Position numbers and translations under genes: made by a program. The notes under the pieces are model-generated. The model ran no database searches. It was not told where the DNA came from and saw only the letters and a list, made by a program, of their open reading frames with translations. From contig JAQXDK010000016.1 of assembly GCA_029251405.1 (NCBI GenBank), forward strand, positions 87,387 through 151,386: a DNA stretch of 64,000 nt, read 5' to 3'. Shown piece after piece: positions 7,788 through 16,155 of the stretch (its first letter is position 1; the number at the start of each line of letters is the position of its first letter). Origin of the DNA: Flavobacteriales bacterium. Its GTDB lineage: Bacteria; Bacteroidota; Bacteroidia; Flavobacteriales_D; Parvicellaceae.

Positions 7788-9211
7788 TTTTTTTCAAATA
7801 ACATAATACTTTCTATGTGCGCTGTGTGGGGAAATTGGTCCACTAAAGAGAATTTTTTAAGCTCGTACCCCATTTCATTTAAAGTAACTAAATCCCTTGC
7901 TTGAGTAGCGGGATTACAACTTACATATATGATTACCTTGGCATTAAGCCTTATCACTTTTCTTAAGGATTTTGGGGATATTCCAGCCCTAGGAGGGTCT
8001 ATTACTATGGAATGAATTTTGTTCTGATATTCTGGATGGTTTAGAAGGAATTTACCAACGTCAGAGCTGATAAATTTTAATCTACTTAGTTGATTAATTT
8101 TTGCATTTTTAATGGCGTTTTTAATAGAAGATTCAACAATATCTACTCCAATAATGTTATTGGTTGTATGCTTGGATATTAATTGTCCAATGGTTCCTGT
8201 CCCACAAAATAAATCAAGTATTATCTGATCTTTATCAATTTCATATTCTAGTAAGTAATCAATTACTTTCTGATATAATTTTTCAGCACATTTTGGGTTG
8301 GTTTGAAAAAAACTTTGCATGCTTATTTCAAAATCCAAATTATTTATTTTTTCAAAAATTGTTTTTTCTCCAAAGATCAGTTTACTGTTTCCTTTGTCTA
8401 ATTTTTCTCTATCTGCAACATCATCATTTATAGTATGAATTAAACCAGCTAGTCGTTCTTTGAAAAGTTGCGAAAGGAAATTAGCAAATTGTTCTACTTT
8501 GAATTTCCCAACATTGTTTGAGGAGGTAACAAGATTCATTAAAATTTTATTATTTGAATATGACTTCCTAACCACTAAATGTCTGAAAAACCCTACTTTC
8601 TTTGGTGGATGCCATGCTGGTAAAGCAGTTTGTTGTAAAAAATCTCGTATTTTAAATAAATTAATTTCTAATTCCTGGTCGAAAAGACCAGAGTCATTAT
8701 TTAAATTTTCAACAATCCACCAAGTACCTTTCCTTTTAAAACCTAGTGAAAATGTATCGTCAACAACTTCTTCTTTATTAAAATCATAACCAATTGATGA
8801 AAATGAATATTCCATCTTATTGCGATAATGAAAAGAGGATGGAGAAGGAATCCATTCATCAAAATATTCATCCACACTATTCAGTTTACCTATTTTTTCA
8901 AATATGTTTTTGGTAACAGCTAGTTTCATTTTTTTTTGTTCATCAATTGGTAAATTGATATATGGTGCCCCAGATATTGGTTGATATTTAGATGTTTTTT
9001 CTAAGTTAGACCTCTTTAATACTTCTTGAATTATTCCTTCCGCATATTTAGGTTTCTTTTTAGTAATTTTAACCTTAACCAATTGTCCTGTAATAGCATG
9101 TTGAACAAATATTATATAATCTTTGTCGTCTAGTTTAATTTTACCAATTCCTTTTCCTCCAAACGCAAAATCTTTTATATCCAGATCAATTATGTCACCC
9201 TTTTTAATCAT
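7784..9211 (-). CDS. rlmD: RlmD/RumA-family class I SAM-dependent rRNA uracil-C5 methyltransferase
   Basis: Transfers a methyl group from SAM to C5 of a uridine, probably in 23S rRNA. 475 residues: N-terminal TRAM domain (MIKKGDIIDLDIKDFAFGGK), SAM motif LDLFCGTGTIGQL, GVDIVESSI, the VIDPPRAG motif and the catalytic Cys432 in YVSCNPATQARDL. The N-terminal 4Fe-4S cysteine motif normally found after the TRAM domain (CGGCxxQ) is missing: the equivalent stretch reads SGAPYINLPIDEQ. It therefore resembles cluster-free relatives, and its exact uridine target is uncertain. Starts ATG at 9211, back-to-back with the TlpA gene 39 bases away. Confidence 0.88.
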   Translation of the reverse strand: MIKKGDIIDLDIKDFAFGGKGIGKIKLDDKDYIIFVQHAITGQLVKVKITKKKPKYAEGIIQEVLKRSNLEKTSKYQPISGAPYINLPIDEQKKMKLAVTKNIFEKIGKLNSVDEYFDEWIPSPSSFHYRNKMEYSFSSIGYDFNKEEVVDDTFSLGFKRKGTWWIVENLNNDSGLFDQELEINLFKIRDFLQQTALPAWHPPKKVGFFRHLVVRKSYSNNKILMNLVTSSNNVGKFKVEQFANFLSQLFKERLAGLIHTINDDVADREKLDKGNSKLIFGEKTIFEKINNLDFEISMQSFFQTNPKCAEKLYQKVIDYLLEYEIDKDQIILDLFCGTGTIGQLISKHTTNNIIGVDIVESSIKNAIKNAKINQLSRLKFISSDVGKFLLNHPEYQNKIHSIVIDPPRAGISPKSLRKVIRLNAKVIIYVSCNPATQARDLVTLNEMGYELKKFSLVDQFPHTAHIESIMLFEKN

Positions 9212-9250
9212 TTAATAACCTTATATTTACATATTACTTAAAAAACATCA

Positions 9251-10642
9251 ATGTCATTAGAAAATATTACCAATAAACTCTTTACAATATTAACAACTTT
9301 GATTCTAATTTTTTATCTAGGGTCTGCCAATTGTCAAGATAATTCTGGAATTGCTAAAATTTCTGGAAAAATAGAGCATCCAAATAGTAATAAAGTTTTA
9401 ATAAGAGGAAAAAATTATAGAAAAGAAATTAAACTCAATGAAAAAGGGGAGTTTAGTGATACTTTAAAAATTTCTAATGGTGAATATTCTTTTTATGATT
9501 ATAGTGAAAGCACTACAATTTATCTTGAAGTTGGTTTCAATCTGTTCATAACATTAGATACTAAAGAATTTGATGAAACCATCAATTATTCTGGAATCGG
9601 GAATCAGCCCAATAACTTTTTAGCTAGTTATTATCTGTTTAAAGAAAAAAATACTATTGATTTTAAGTCTTATAAAGAAATGAGTAATCAAGAATATTTT
9701 TATAAAGAATTAAAAATATTTGAAGAATCTAATGCTCTTCTCAATAGTATGGAAATTATAAATGAAAACTTTATTGTTAACCAAGAGAAAGTTTTATTAA
9801 TTGATCACCTCAATAATTTAATTAATAAGATGGGTAAGGATTATTTTTTAAATAAAACTACCTCATTTATCACTCAATACATGGATAAAAAAATTGACGA
9901 TATTAATTTTAATGATCAATCTCTTCTTTCTATTTCATCTTTATCAAAATTTATAAATTCTTATTTTTCCATTGGCCTAGTTGCAGATAATATAAGTTGT
10001 TTAAATATCTATAATTCGGAATTAAGTAAGCAACAAAAAAAAGATGTTTTAACTACATTAAAAAGAGGTATTTCTTTTTATAATTTAGAGGATTTAGAAT
10101 CCTATTATACTACTTTAAGAAAGCTAATAACTGACAACAATATTTTTTCAGCTGTAGAACAGAAATATCAGAAGATATTGAATTTGCAAAAGGGAAATCC
10201 CTCACCTTCATTTAATTATTCTGATACCAGCGGTCAAAATATTTCATTGAAGTCTTTAAAAGGAAAGTTGGTTTATATCGATGTTTGGGCGACTTGGTGT
10301 GGACCATGTAAAGCTCAAATTCCATATTTAAAAGAATTAGAAGAAAAATACAGAACTAGAGAAATAGCGTTTGTAAGTATGTCTATAGATAAACCGAAAG
10401 ATGCTCCCAAATGGAAAAAAATGATTCAAGATAAAGAGCTAAGCGGTATTCAAATCATGGCAGACAACGCATGGGGATCTTCATTTGTTAACGAATACGT
10501 TATTGAAGGAATACCTAGGTTTATTTTGTTAGATAGAAACGGAAATATTATAAATGCTAATGCACCAAGGCCTGCAACTTTTAATAAAGGTAGCTACATT
10601 TTGAATGATGCTATTGAAGAATTGCTTCTTATGAATCTTTAA
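9251..10642 (+). CDS. TlpA-like thioredoxin-fold protein with DUF4369-like N-terminus
   Basis: 463-residue exported thiol-disulfide protein. The N-terminal hydrophobic segment (residues 11-28, ending SANCQ) looks like a signal peptide. Residues about 30-130 form a DUF4369-like beta domain (ISGKIEHPNSNKVLI), followed by a helical linker, then an AhpC/TSA-thioredoxin domain from about 310 with WATWCGPCKAQ (Cys350, Cys353) and the cis-Pro region VIEGIPRFILLDRNG. Such proteins reduce periplasmic disulfides in Bacteroidota; the client is unknown. It converges with the DUF4268 gene, overlapping by 4 bases. Confidence 0.87.
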   Translation: MSLENITNKLFTILTTLILIFYLGSANCQDNSGIAKISGKIEHPNSNKVLIRGKNYRKEIKLNEKGEFSDTLKISNGEYSFYDYSESTTIYLEVGFNLFITLDTKEFDETINYSGIGNQPNNFLASYYLFKEKNTIDFKSYKEMSNQEYFYKELKIFEESNALLNSMEIINENFIVNQEKVLLIDHLNNLINKMGKDYFLNKTTSFITQYMDKKIDDINFNDQSLLSISSLSKFINSYFSIGLVADNISCLNIYNSELSKQQKKDVLTTLKRGISFYNLEDLESYYTTLRKLITDNNIFSAVEQKYQKILNLQKGNPSPSFNYSDTSGQNISLKSLKGKLVYIDVWATWCGPCKAQIPYLKELEEKYRTREIAFVSMSIDKPKDAPKWKKMIQDKELSGIQIMADNAWGSSFVNEYVIEGIPRFILLDRNGNIINANAPRPATFNKGSYILNDAIEELLLMNL

Positions 10643-11103
10643 TCATTAAGCTCTTTGAATAAATCGCTGAATTCAACCCAAAAAGCATCTAGTTTAATAA
10701 GGTTTTCTTTATAAAAATTAAAACTTATTGACCATGTTTCTTTGTTATTTATATTGACATTATCAATTGTTCTAGAAATTCTACAACATTTTTTATCAAC
10801 TTCATTTACAAAAGAATTTTGCCATGTCCAGTTATCTCCAATTTTATTTTTAAAAAGTATTTTTAGCTCTAAAAATTGCTCATAAAATAATTTTCTAATT
10901 TCTTCATCTCGATGTTGTATATCGATATATATACTTGCAGAACTTTTATCACATTGAATTCTGAAATAGATATCTTTTACATATGTTGGGTAGTTTAACC
11001 ATTTTACAGAATTACCATTTTTAGATTTATGGCGGGACATAGATTTTCCAAAGCTTGTAAAAAAAAGTTGTTTAATTTCTTTGTTATGTTTTTTACTGAA
11101 CAA
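10639..11103 (-). CDS. DUF4268 domain protein
   Basis: 154-residue cytosolic protein with no signal peptide. The body (WLNYPTYVKDIYFRI, CDKSSASIYIDIQHRDEEIR, KLFYEQFLELK, the Trp-rich DNWTWQ and the C-terminal FWVEFSDLFKELND) fits the DUF4268 family, common as a stand-alone gene in flavobacteria and elsewhere found at the C-terminus of restriction-type proteins. No catalytic motif is visible here. No restriction-modification gene is nearby, so function stays unknown. Confidence 0.7.
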   Translation of the reverse strand: MFSKKHNKEIKQLFFTSFGKSMSRHKSKNGNSVKWLNYPTYVKDIYFRIQCDKSSASIYIDIQHRDEEIRKLFYEQFLELKILFKNKIGDNWTWQNSFVNEVDKKCCRISRTIDNVNINNKETWSISFNFYKENLIKLDAFWVEFSDLFKELND

Positions 11104-11151
11104 TTATTTTATTTTTTGTGAACAATATCTTCTTTTTTTAAATCATAATTC

Positions 11152-11159
11152 TATATTTG
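11152..11159 (+). promoter_or_regulatory. Flavobacterial -7 element TATATTTG before the response regulator
   Basis: Exact match to TAnnTTTG, the -7 box of Bacteroidota sigma factor promoters, 30 bases upstream of the TTG start at 11190. No TTG at the usual -33 distance is seen. Confidence 0.4.
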
Positions 11160-11189
11160 TTCGTTATTTATAATCATTCTTAATAAGGT

Positions 11190-11873
11190 TTGCAAAATAG
11201 TAATTTAATTATAGCAGATAGTTCTGAACTTATAGTCAAAGGATTAAGATCTATTCTAGAGCCTTTTGTGAAAAACGAAATATTATTAGCAGTAAATTTT
11301 ATTGAACTCAAAGAGAAAATCAAGAATCTTAAAAATGTTTTTTTAGTTATTGACTACACATCTCAAGGTTTTTCTTTGGAGGAATTAGTAGAACTTAAAA
11401 ATAATTATCCCAAGACATTAATGATGGCTGTCACGCCCTATACTAATGCCCAAACAATTGTCCAAGCTATAAGAGCTGGTATCGAAAGTCACATCAAGAA
11501 AGAATGTTCTGTAGATGAGATTAAAGAAGCATTTAACGCTACCGTTAATGGAAATAAGTTCTTTTGCGACGACATAGTAAAACAAATGCGAAAAGAAAAT
11601 ATCAATCCTGACAAGGTTTTTTTTAAATCTTTAGATCCTGATCCAGTTCAATTAAGTGAAAGAGAACTTCAGATAATCCAATATATAGCTGAAGGCTATA
11701 CCAACTCTCAAATTGCAGCAATTATATATTTAAGTAACCATACGGTAAATACACACAGAAAAAATATAATGAAAAAACTTGGAGTAAATAATACTGCTGG
11801 AATTGTCATGTATGCAGTTAAAACTCAAATGGTGAGTCCTAATCAGTTTAGCTTTAAAAAATCAAATTTATAA
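11190..11873 (+). CDS. NarL/FixJ-type response regulator
   Basis: 227-residue two-component regulator. Receiver domain 1-120 has the phospho-acceptor Asp55 (LVIDYTSQG), Thr in AVTPY and the conserved Lys in HIKKEC; only one acidic residue (AD at 9-10) is at the first pocket position. A LuxR-type helix-turn-helix occupies about 150-215 (LSERELQIIQYIAEGYTNSQ, TVNTHRKNIMKKLGV). The start must be TTG: two in-frame stops precede it by 3 bases and the receiver begins immediately. Its stop overlaps the ATG of the ZIP transporter (TAATG), suggesting co-expression. No histidine kinase lies in the window. Confidence 0.9.
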   Translation: MQNSNLIIADSSELIVKGLRSILEPFVKNEILLAVNFIELKEKIKNLKNVFLVIDYTSQGFSLEELVELKNNYPKTLMMAVTPYTNAQTIVQAIRAGIESHIKKECSVDEIKEAFNATVNGNKFFCDDIVKQMRKENINPDKVFFKSLDPDPVQLSERELQIIQYIAEGYTNSQIAAIIYLSNHTVNTHRKNIMKKLGVNNTAGIVMYAVKTQMVSPNQFSFKKSNL

Positions 11874-12658
11874 TGGAGCAATCTTATTTAATTCCTTTTT
11901 TAATAACTCTATTTGCAGGGCTTTCAACTTCTATTGGAGGATTAGTTGTATTCTTTGGAAATACAGAAAAATTAAACTGGCTTTCTTTTACCATGTCTTT
12001 TGCTGCAGGGGTAATGTTATATGTTTCCTTTGTTGAAATACTTCCAGAATCTTTCACAGAGTTCACTCAAAGTCACGAAACCAACAGGGCCTTTTTATAC
12101 GTTTTTAGCTTCTTTACTGTTGGGGTGTTTTTTGCAATTTTAACGGATAAACTTTTACCAGAACAGAAAATTAATAGTCAAGTAAATAAAAGTTTAATTT
12201 CAAAAAATAATAAAATATACCGATCTGGTTTACTGATTACCTTAACCATGGCTTTACATAATTTTCCAGAAGGAATGGTGACTTTTATTGGCAGTGTTAA
12301 CGACTTGTCATTTGGATTGGTCATTGGTTTAGCTATTGCACTTCATAACATACCGGAGGGAATGGCCATTTCAGTACCAATTTATCACGCTACTGGTAGT
12401 AAAAGAAAAGCTTTTTTATACGCTACTTTAAGTGGACTTACCGAGCCTCTTGGTGCTCTGTTTTGTTATTTTGTTATCAATTCATTTCTAGACGCTTTTT
12501 TAACAGCAGCAATCATGTCTGTGGTAAGTGGCATTATGATCTTTATTTCAATCTTCGTTTTACTTCCTTTAAGTTATCAATATAAAGGAAAACTAGAACA
12601 TATACTTGGGCTGGTTACAGGTATGTTTGTTATTGGAATTTCAATTTATTTGATGTAA
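11873..12658 (+). CDS. zupT: ZIP-family metal transporter (ZupT-like)
   Basis: Imports zinc or other divalent cations across the inner membrane. 261 residues with about eight hydrophobic helices. The two signature metal-site helices are HNFPEG (from His129) and HNIPEG (from His158), followed by SGLTEPLGAL, as in ZupT. The loop between helices 3 and 4 (residues about 95-118) is polar and variable. Translationally coupled to the response regulator by a one-base overlap. The convergent ybaB gene starts at the very next base after the stop. Metal preference cannot be read from sequence. Confidence 0.92.
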   Translation: MEQSYLIPFLITLFAGLSTSIGGLVVFFGNTEKLNWLSFTMSFAAGVMLYVSFVEILPESFTEFTQSHETNRAFLYVFSFFTVGVFFAILTDKLLPEQKINSQVNKSLISKNNKIYRSGLLITLTMALHNFPEGMVTFIGSVNDLSFGLVIGLAIALHNIPEGMAISVPIYHATGSKRKAFLYATLSGLTEPLGALFCYFVINSFLDAFLTAAIMSVVSGIMIFISIFVLLPLSYQYKGKLEHILGLVTGMFVIGISIYLM

Positions 12659-12979
12659 TTATTTCCCCATTCCTGGTAAAATATTAAAAGCAGTACTTTT
12701 CATTTCATTTTCATTGACATGATCAGCATCTTTTATTGCTTGATTAAAACCTTCAATTAACGCATCAACTAGATTCTCTTTTTCTAAATTTTCTAAAATT
12801 TCATCTTCAATGAATAATTCTTTAAGTTTCCTATTGCCATCTAAAACAAATCTTATTTTTCCATTTAATGAGTCTCCTTTGACATATATGTTTTCTAATC
12901 TTTTTTTTGAATCTTCAACTACACCTTGCATATCTTGTAGTTTAGACATCATGTCTTTCATATTTTGGTTTCCAAACAT
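12659..12979 (-). CDS. ybaB: YbaB/EbfC-family nucleoid-associated protein
   Basis: 106-residue DNA-binding dimer subunit. The start (MFGNQNMKDMMSKLQDMQG), the alpha-beta-alpha core with GKIRFVLDGNRKLKELFIED and the C-terminal ILPGMGK match YbaB/EbfC. It is the last gene of a minus-strand run fabI-murF-small membrane protein-ybaB; only 4 bases separate it from the 47-residue gene upstream. The family binds DNA with little sequence preference. Confidence 0.9.
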   Translation of the reverse strand: MFGNQNMKDMMSKLQDMQGVVEDSKKRLENIYVKGDSLNGKIRFVLDGNRKLKELFIEDEILENLEKENLVDALIEGFNQAIKDADHVNENEMKSTAFNILPGMGK

Positions 12980-12983
12980 TAAT

Positions 12984-13127
12984 TTAATTTTTATTTAAAT
13001 GATCATTTCTTTTCTTTTTTTCTTTTAAATCTTTCATATTCCAACTATATAATTTGAATCCTACATATAAACCTCCAAAAAATATAATTCCGATAAAAAA
13101 AACAATAAAAAAATCTCCAGGCGACAT
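12984..13127 (-). CDS. 47-residue single-pass membrane protein
   Basis: Short minus-strand frame from ATG at 13127 to TAA at 12984. The protein has one hydrophobic helix (residues 6-24, FFIVFFIGIIFFGGLYVGF) followed by a strongly basic tail (KDLKEKKKRND). It fits exactly between murF (stop one base upstream) and ybaB (start 4 bases downstream) with operon-like spacing, which is the main support that it is real. It resembles no family I can name; a role at the envelope with MurF is only a guess. Confidence 0.65.
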   Translation of the reverse strand: MSPGDFFIVFFIGIIFFGGLYVGFKLYSWNMKDLKEKKKRNDHLNKN

Positions 13128-13128
13128 A

Positions 13129-14415
13129 TTATATAATTTTATTTTGAATAACTTTTTCAAGTTGAATACCTCTAGATCCTTTCAAAAGAATGTAGTGGTC
13201 CTCCAAATGTTCTAATTTCAAAAAATCTAAAAGTTGCGTTGTGTTGTCAAAGCATCTAAAATCATTCTTAGTTTTTTGATAACATTTACCTACTAAAAGG
13301 GTACTTATTGAAAGACCTTTTATATAATCTACTATTAATTGGTGTTCAGCTTTCTCTTCACTTCCTAATTCCAACATGTCTCCTAAAACAATCAATTTTT
13401 TAGAGTGTTTTATGTTCTTAAAACTAATTAATGCCTCTTTTGTGCTTGTTGGGTTAGCATTGTAGCAATCTGCAATAATTTTGTTGTTATGGGTTTTAAT
13501 TAATTGTGATCTGTTGTTTGAAGGTTTATAATTTGTAATGGAATTTGCAATTTTTTCGACTTCAATATCAAAAATTTCTCCAAATCGAAAAGCTGCTAAT
13601 AAATTGTTGAGATTATAACTTCCAATTAAATTGGTGCTAAACGCTATGGTTTTCGTATTGGAAATCACTTTTAATTCTAAGTAGGGGTTTTCTTTTATAA
13701 TTAGTCCTGAAACATCGGATTTTTTAGTACCATAAGTATATTTCTTGATATCTTTTGGAATATAATCTGTCAAGATTTTATCATCGTTATTAACGATAAT
13801 ATTTCCTTTGGTTTTAATAATATAGTTATATAATTCAAATTTTGTTTTTCTAATATTTTCAATATTGCCAAATCCTTGAAGATGCGCTTTGCCAATATTG
13901 GTGATAATTCCATAATTCGGAAGGGTGATTTCTACTAATTCTTTAATATCACCAATTTTACTTGCTCCCATTTCAATAACGGCAATTTGGTGAGTCTTTT
14001 GGAGCTTTAGAAGTGTTAAAGGAACTCCTATGTGATTATTTAAATTTCCTTCAGTTATTAGTAAACGATACTTTGATTTTAAAACTGCACCTATAAGTTC
14101 TTTACTAGTTGTTTTTCCATTGGTTCCTGTTATTCCAATAACGGGAATGTTAAATTTCTTACGATGTAAAAGGGCTAAATCTTGCAAACATTTTAAAACA
14201 TTATCAACTAGAAATGTTTTTCCTTCAATAAAATATTTTTTTTCATCTATTACTGCAAATGATGCCCCGAGAGTTAAAGCTTTATTAGCATATAAATTAC
14301 CATTAAAATTAGGTCCTTTTAAAGCAAAGAAGATGTCGTTTTTACAGATGTTTCTGGAGTCAGTTGTAATTTGTTGATTACAAGATAAAAAAGCATCGTA
14401 AATACTTGCTATCAT
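13129..14415 (-). CDS. murF: UDP-MurNAc-tripeptide--D-Ala-D-Ala ligase MurF
   Basis: Adds D-Ala-D-Ala to the UDP-MurNAc-tripeptide, the last cytosolic step of peptidoglycan precursor synthesis. 428 residues in the Mur ligase order: N-terminal UDP-binding domain (1-85, DSRNICKNDIFFALKG), ATP-binding core with P-loop GITGTNGKTT (94-103), the VIEMGASKIGDI and NIGKAHLQGFG motifs, and C-terminal domain with the IADCYNANPTS block and GDMLELG. The ATG overlaps the fabI stop by one base, so the two are translationally coupled, linking fatty acid and wall synthesis in one operon. Confidence 0.95.
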   Translation of the reverse strand: MIASIYDAFLSCNQQITTDSRNICKNDIFFALKGPNFNGNLYANKALTLGASFAVIDEKKYFIEGKTFLVDNVLKCLQDLALLHRKKFNIPVIGITGTNGKTTSKELIGAVLKSKYRLLITEGNLNNHIGVPLTLLKLQKTHQIAVIEMGASKIGDIKELVEITLPNYGIITNIGKAHLQGFGNIENIRKTKFELYNYIIKTKGNIIVNNDDKILTDYIPKDIKKYTYGTKKSDVSGLIIKENPYLELKVISNTKTIAFSTNLIGSYNLNNLLAAFRFGEIFDIEVEKIANSITNYKPSNNRSQLIKTHNNKIIADCYNANPTSTKEALISFKNIKHSKKLIVLGDMLELGSEEKAEHQLIVDYIKGLSISTLLVGKCYQKTKNDFRCFDNTTQLLDFLKLEHLEDHYILLKGSRGIQLEKVIQNKII

Positions 14416-15227
14416 TATTCTCCAAATCTATCCATCACTGCATTAGTAACCCCAGTTGATGAGAATCCTCCGTCATGAAAAAGATTTTGCATGGTTACAT
14501 ACTTAGTAAGATCGCTAAACATGGATATACAGTAATTAGCACAATCTAGAGAACTAGCATTTCCTAGTGGACTCATGTTTTCACTAAAGTCTATAAATTT
14601 ATCAAATCCAGTTACACCACTTCCTGCAGTTGTTACAGTTGGAGACTGAGATATGGTGTTTACTCTTACTTTTTTTGAAGTACCATAATGATAACCAAAG
14701 CTTCTAGTTATGGATTCTAACAATGATTTTGCGTCAGCCATGTCATTGTAATCGGGGAAAATTCTCTGAGCAGCAATGTAGGTAAGTGCCACCACTGATC
14801 CCCACTCATTAATTGCATCCATTTCGGAGGCAACTTGTAAAACTTTATGTAAAGACATTGCAGAGACATCCAATGTTTGTTTGTACCATTCGTAGTTGAG
14901 TCCTGTATATTTTTTCTTTTTCCTTACATTAGGAGACATACCAATAGAATGTAAAACAAAATCTACTTTGCCACCCAATATTTCTTGTGACTCGCTAAAT
15001 AGGTTTTTTAACTCCTCCACGTTGGTTGCATCTGCAGGTATAACTTTAGAGTTTGTTTTTTCAGCTAAATCATTAATTGCACCCATTCTCATTGCAATAG
15101 GGGCATTGGTGAGGGTAAATGTTGCACCTTCTTCGTGTGCTCTTTCTGCTACTTTCCATGCTATAGACATGTCATTTAAGGCTCCAAATATGATTCCTTT
15201 TTTTCCTTTTAGTAAATTGTGAGACAT
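14415..15227 (-). CDS. fabI: Enoyl-[acyl-carrier-protein] reductase (NADH) FabI
   Basis: Last reductive step of type II fatty acid elongation. 270 residues from the chosen start MSHNLLKGKKGIIFG: NADH-binding segment GALNDMSIAWKVAE, SIGMSPN, Tyr150, Tyr160 and Lys167 (Y-x6-K in PDYNDMADAKS), and SQSPTVTTAGSGV. The three active-site residues keep the spacing of E. coli FabI (146, 156, 163). The frame could start 21 codons earlier at 15290, but those extra residues are hydrophobic, unlike FabI, and a strong promoter lies inside them, so 15227 is preferred. First gene of the fabI-murF operon. Confidence 0.95.
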   Translation of the reverse strand: MSHNLLKGKKGIIFGALNDMSIAWKVAERAHEEGATFTLTNAPIAMRMGAINDLAEKTNSKVIPADATNVEELKNLFSESQEILGGKVDFVLHSIGMSPNVRKKKKYTGLNYEWYKQTLDVSAMSLHKVLQVASEMDAINEWGSVVALTYIAAQRIFPDYNDMADAKSLLESITRSFGYHYGTSKKVRVNTISQSPTVTTAGSGVTGFDKFIDFSENMSPLGNASSLDCANYCISMFSDLTKYVTMQNLFHDGGFSSTGVTNAVMDRFGE

Positions 15228-15245
15228 ATATTTTGTTCTTTTATT

Positions 15246-15275
15246 CAAATATAGAAATATAGAAATATAGATCAA
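15246..15275 (-). promoter_or_regulatory. Flavobacterial promoter of the fabI operon
   Basis: On the minus strand TTG (15275-15273) is followed by 19 bases and then TATATTTG (15253-15246), an exact match to the TTG-N17-23-TAnnTTTG flavobacterial consensus. It ends 18 bases before the fabI ATG and lies within the longer alternative frame. The spacer contains the direct repeat ATAGAAAT. Confidence 0.65.
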
Positions 15276-15321
15276 TAAATTTTCTTTCATTTTTGAAAAT
15301 ACTGTAGTTTAGTTATATACA

Positions 15322-16155
15322 ATGTCAAAGAATTACCATCGTACATTAGGAATACCACCGACAGCTAGTAAATCCGAGGTTAAAAAAGCTTATAGAATAC
15401 TCGCTAAAAAACACCATCCTGATAAAAATAATTCTAGAAAAGCTCAACAACTTTTTATAGAAATAAATGAAGCATATGCAGTACTTTCAAAAGATGACCT
15501 TCCAATTACGAATAGACCAACAGTAAAACATGGAAAAAGTAAGGGGTCTAGCATTTCAGAAATGGAACTTGAAAAAAGAATGCAGTGGGCGAAAAAATAT
15601 GCTCAATACAAAAAAATAAAAGAAGAAAAAATAAATGAAATTAGTTATTATAAAATACAAAATTCATCTGTAGGGAGAACAACTTTTTTAATAAGTATAA
15701 TTAGTATCGTATTGGCTTTTTCTATTTTTTTAGATTTTAAAATTTTGCCTTTAACAGCTTTCAAAGTAGACTTAGTCACTAATTATATTGATATGGGTTC
15801 TCAAAAACTAGCTCTAAAGCTAAAAGATGAACAAGATAATGAGTTTGAATTTGGAGTTTCCTTTGATGACATCAAAAGAATAGATATAGCTTCTATTAAA
15901 GAATTTAATTGCCAGAAAAGTTTTTTATTTAGACAGAAGACCAATATGCTTCTAAAAGTAAAGGATAAAGAGATTTCAATTTTCAATCATTATTGTGTAT
16001 ACAAAGTATTTTATTTTTACTTCATAATATTATTGTTACCGCTAATTACATTGATTTCTAAAGGCCCCAATACTGTCTACATTTTGTCTACCTATGTGAT
16101 ATCAAGTCTTTCAGTAATTGGTATGGTTTTTCTGTTTTTAACATTCCTACTATGA
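15322..16155 (+). CDS. J-domain membrane protein
   Basis: 277-residue protein with an N-terminal J domain (residues 4-65) that carries the HPD triad (His32-Pro33-Asp34) needed to stimulate DnaK. Residues about 68-105 are basic and probably helical. A hydrophobic helix at about 118-137 is followed by a soluble beta segment (about 145-215) and two more helices (about 222-277). It has no Gly/Phe or zinc-finger region, so it is not DnaJ itself but a membrane-anchored co-chaperone. It overlaps the next gene by 4 bases (ATGA). The client is unknown. Confidence 0.82.
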   Translation: MSKNYHRTLGIPPTASKSEVKKAYRILAKKHHPDKNNSRKAQQLFIEINEAYAVLSKDDLPITNRPTVKHGKSKGSSISEMELEKRMQWAKKYAQYKKIKEEKINEISYYKIQNSSVGRTTFLISIISIVLAFSIFLDFKILPLTAFKVDLVTNYIDMGSQKLALKLKDEQDNEFEFGVSFDDIKRIDIASIKEFNCQKSFLFRQKTNMLLKVKDKEISIFNHYCVYKVFYFYFIILLLPLITLISKGPNTVYILSTYVISSLSVIGMVFLFLTFLL

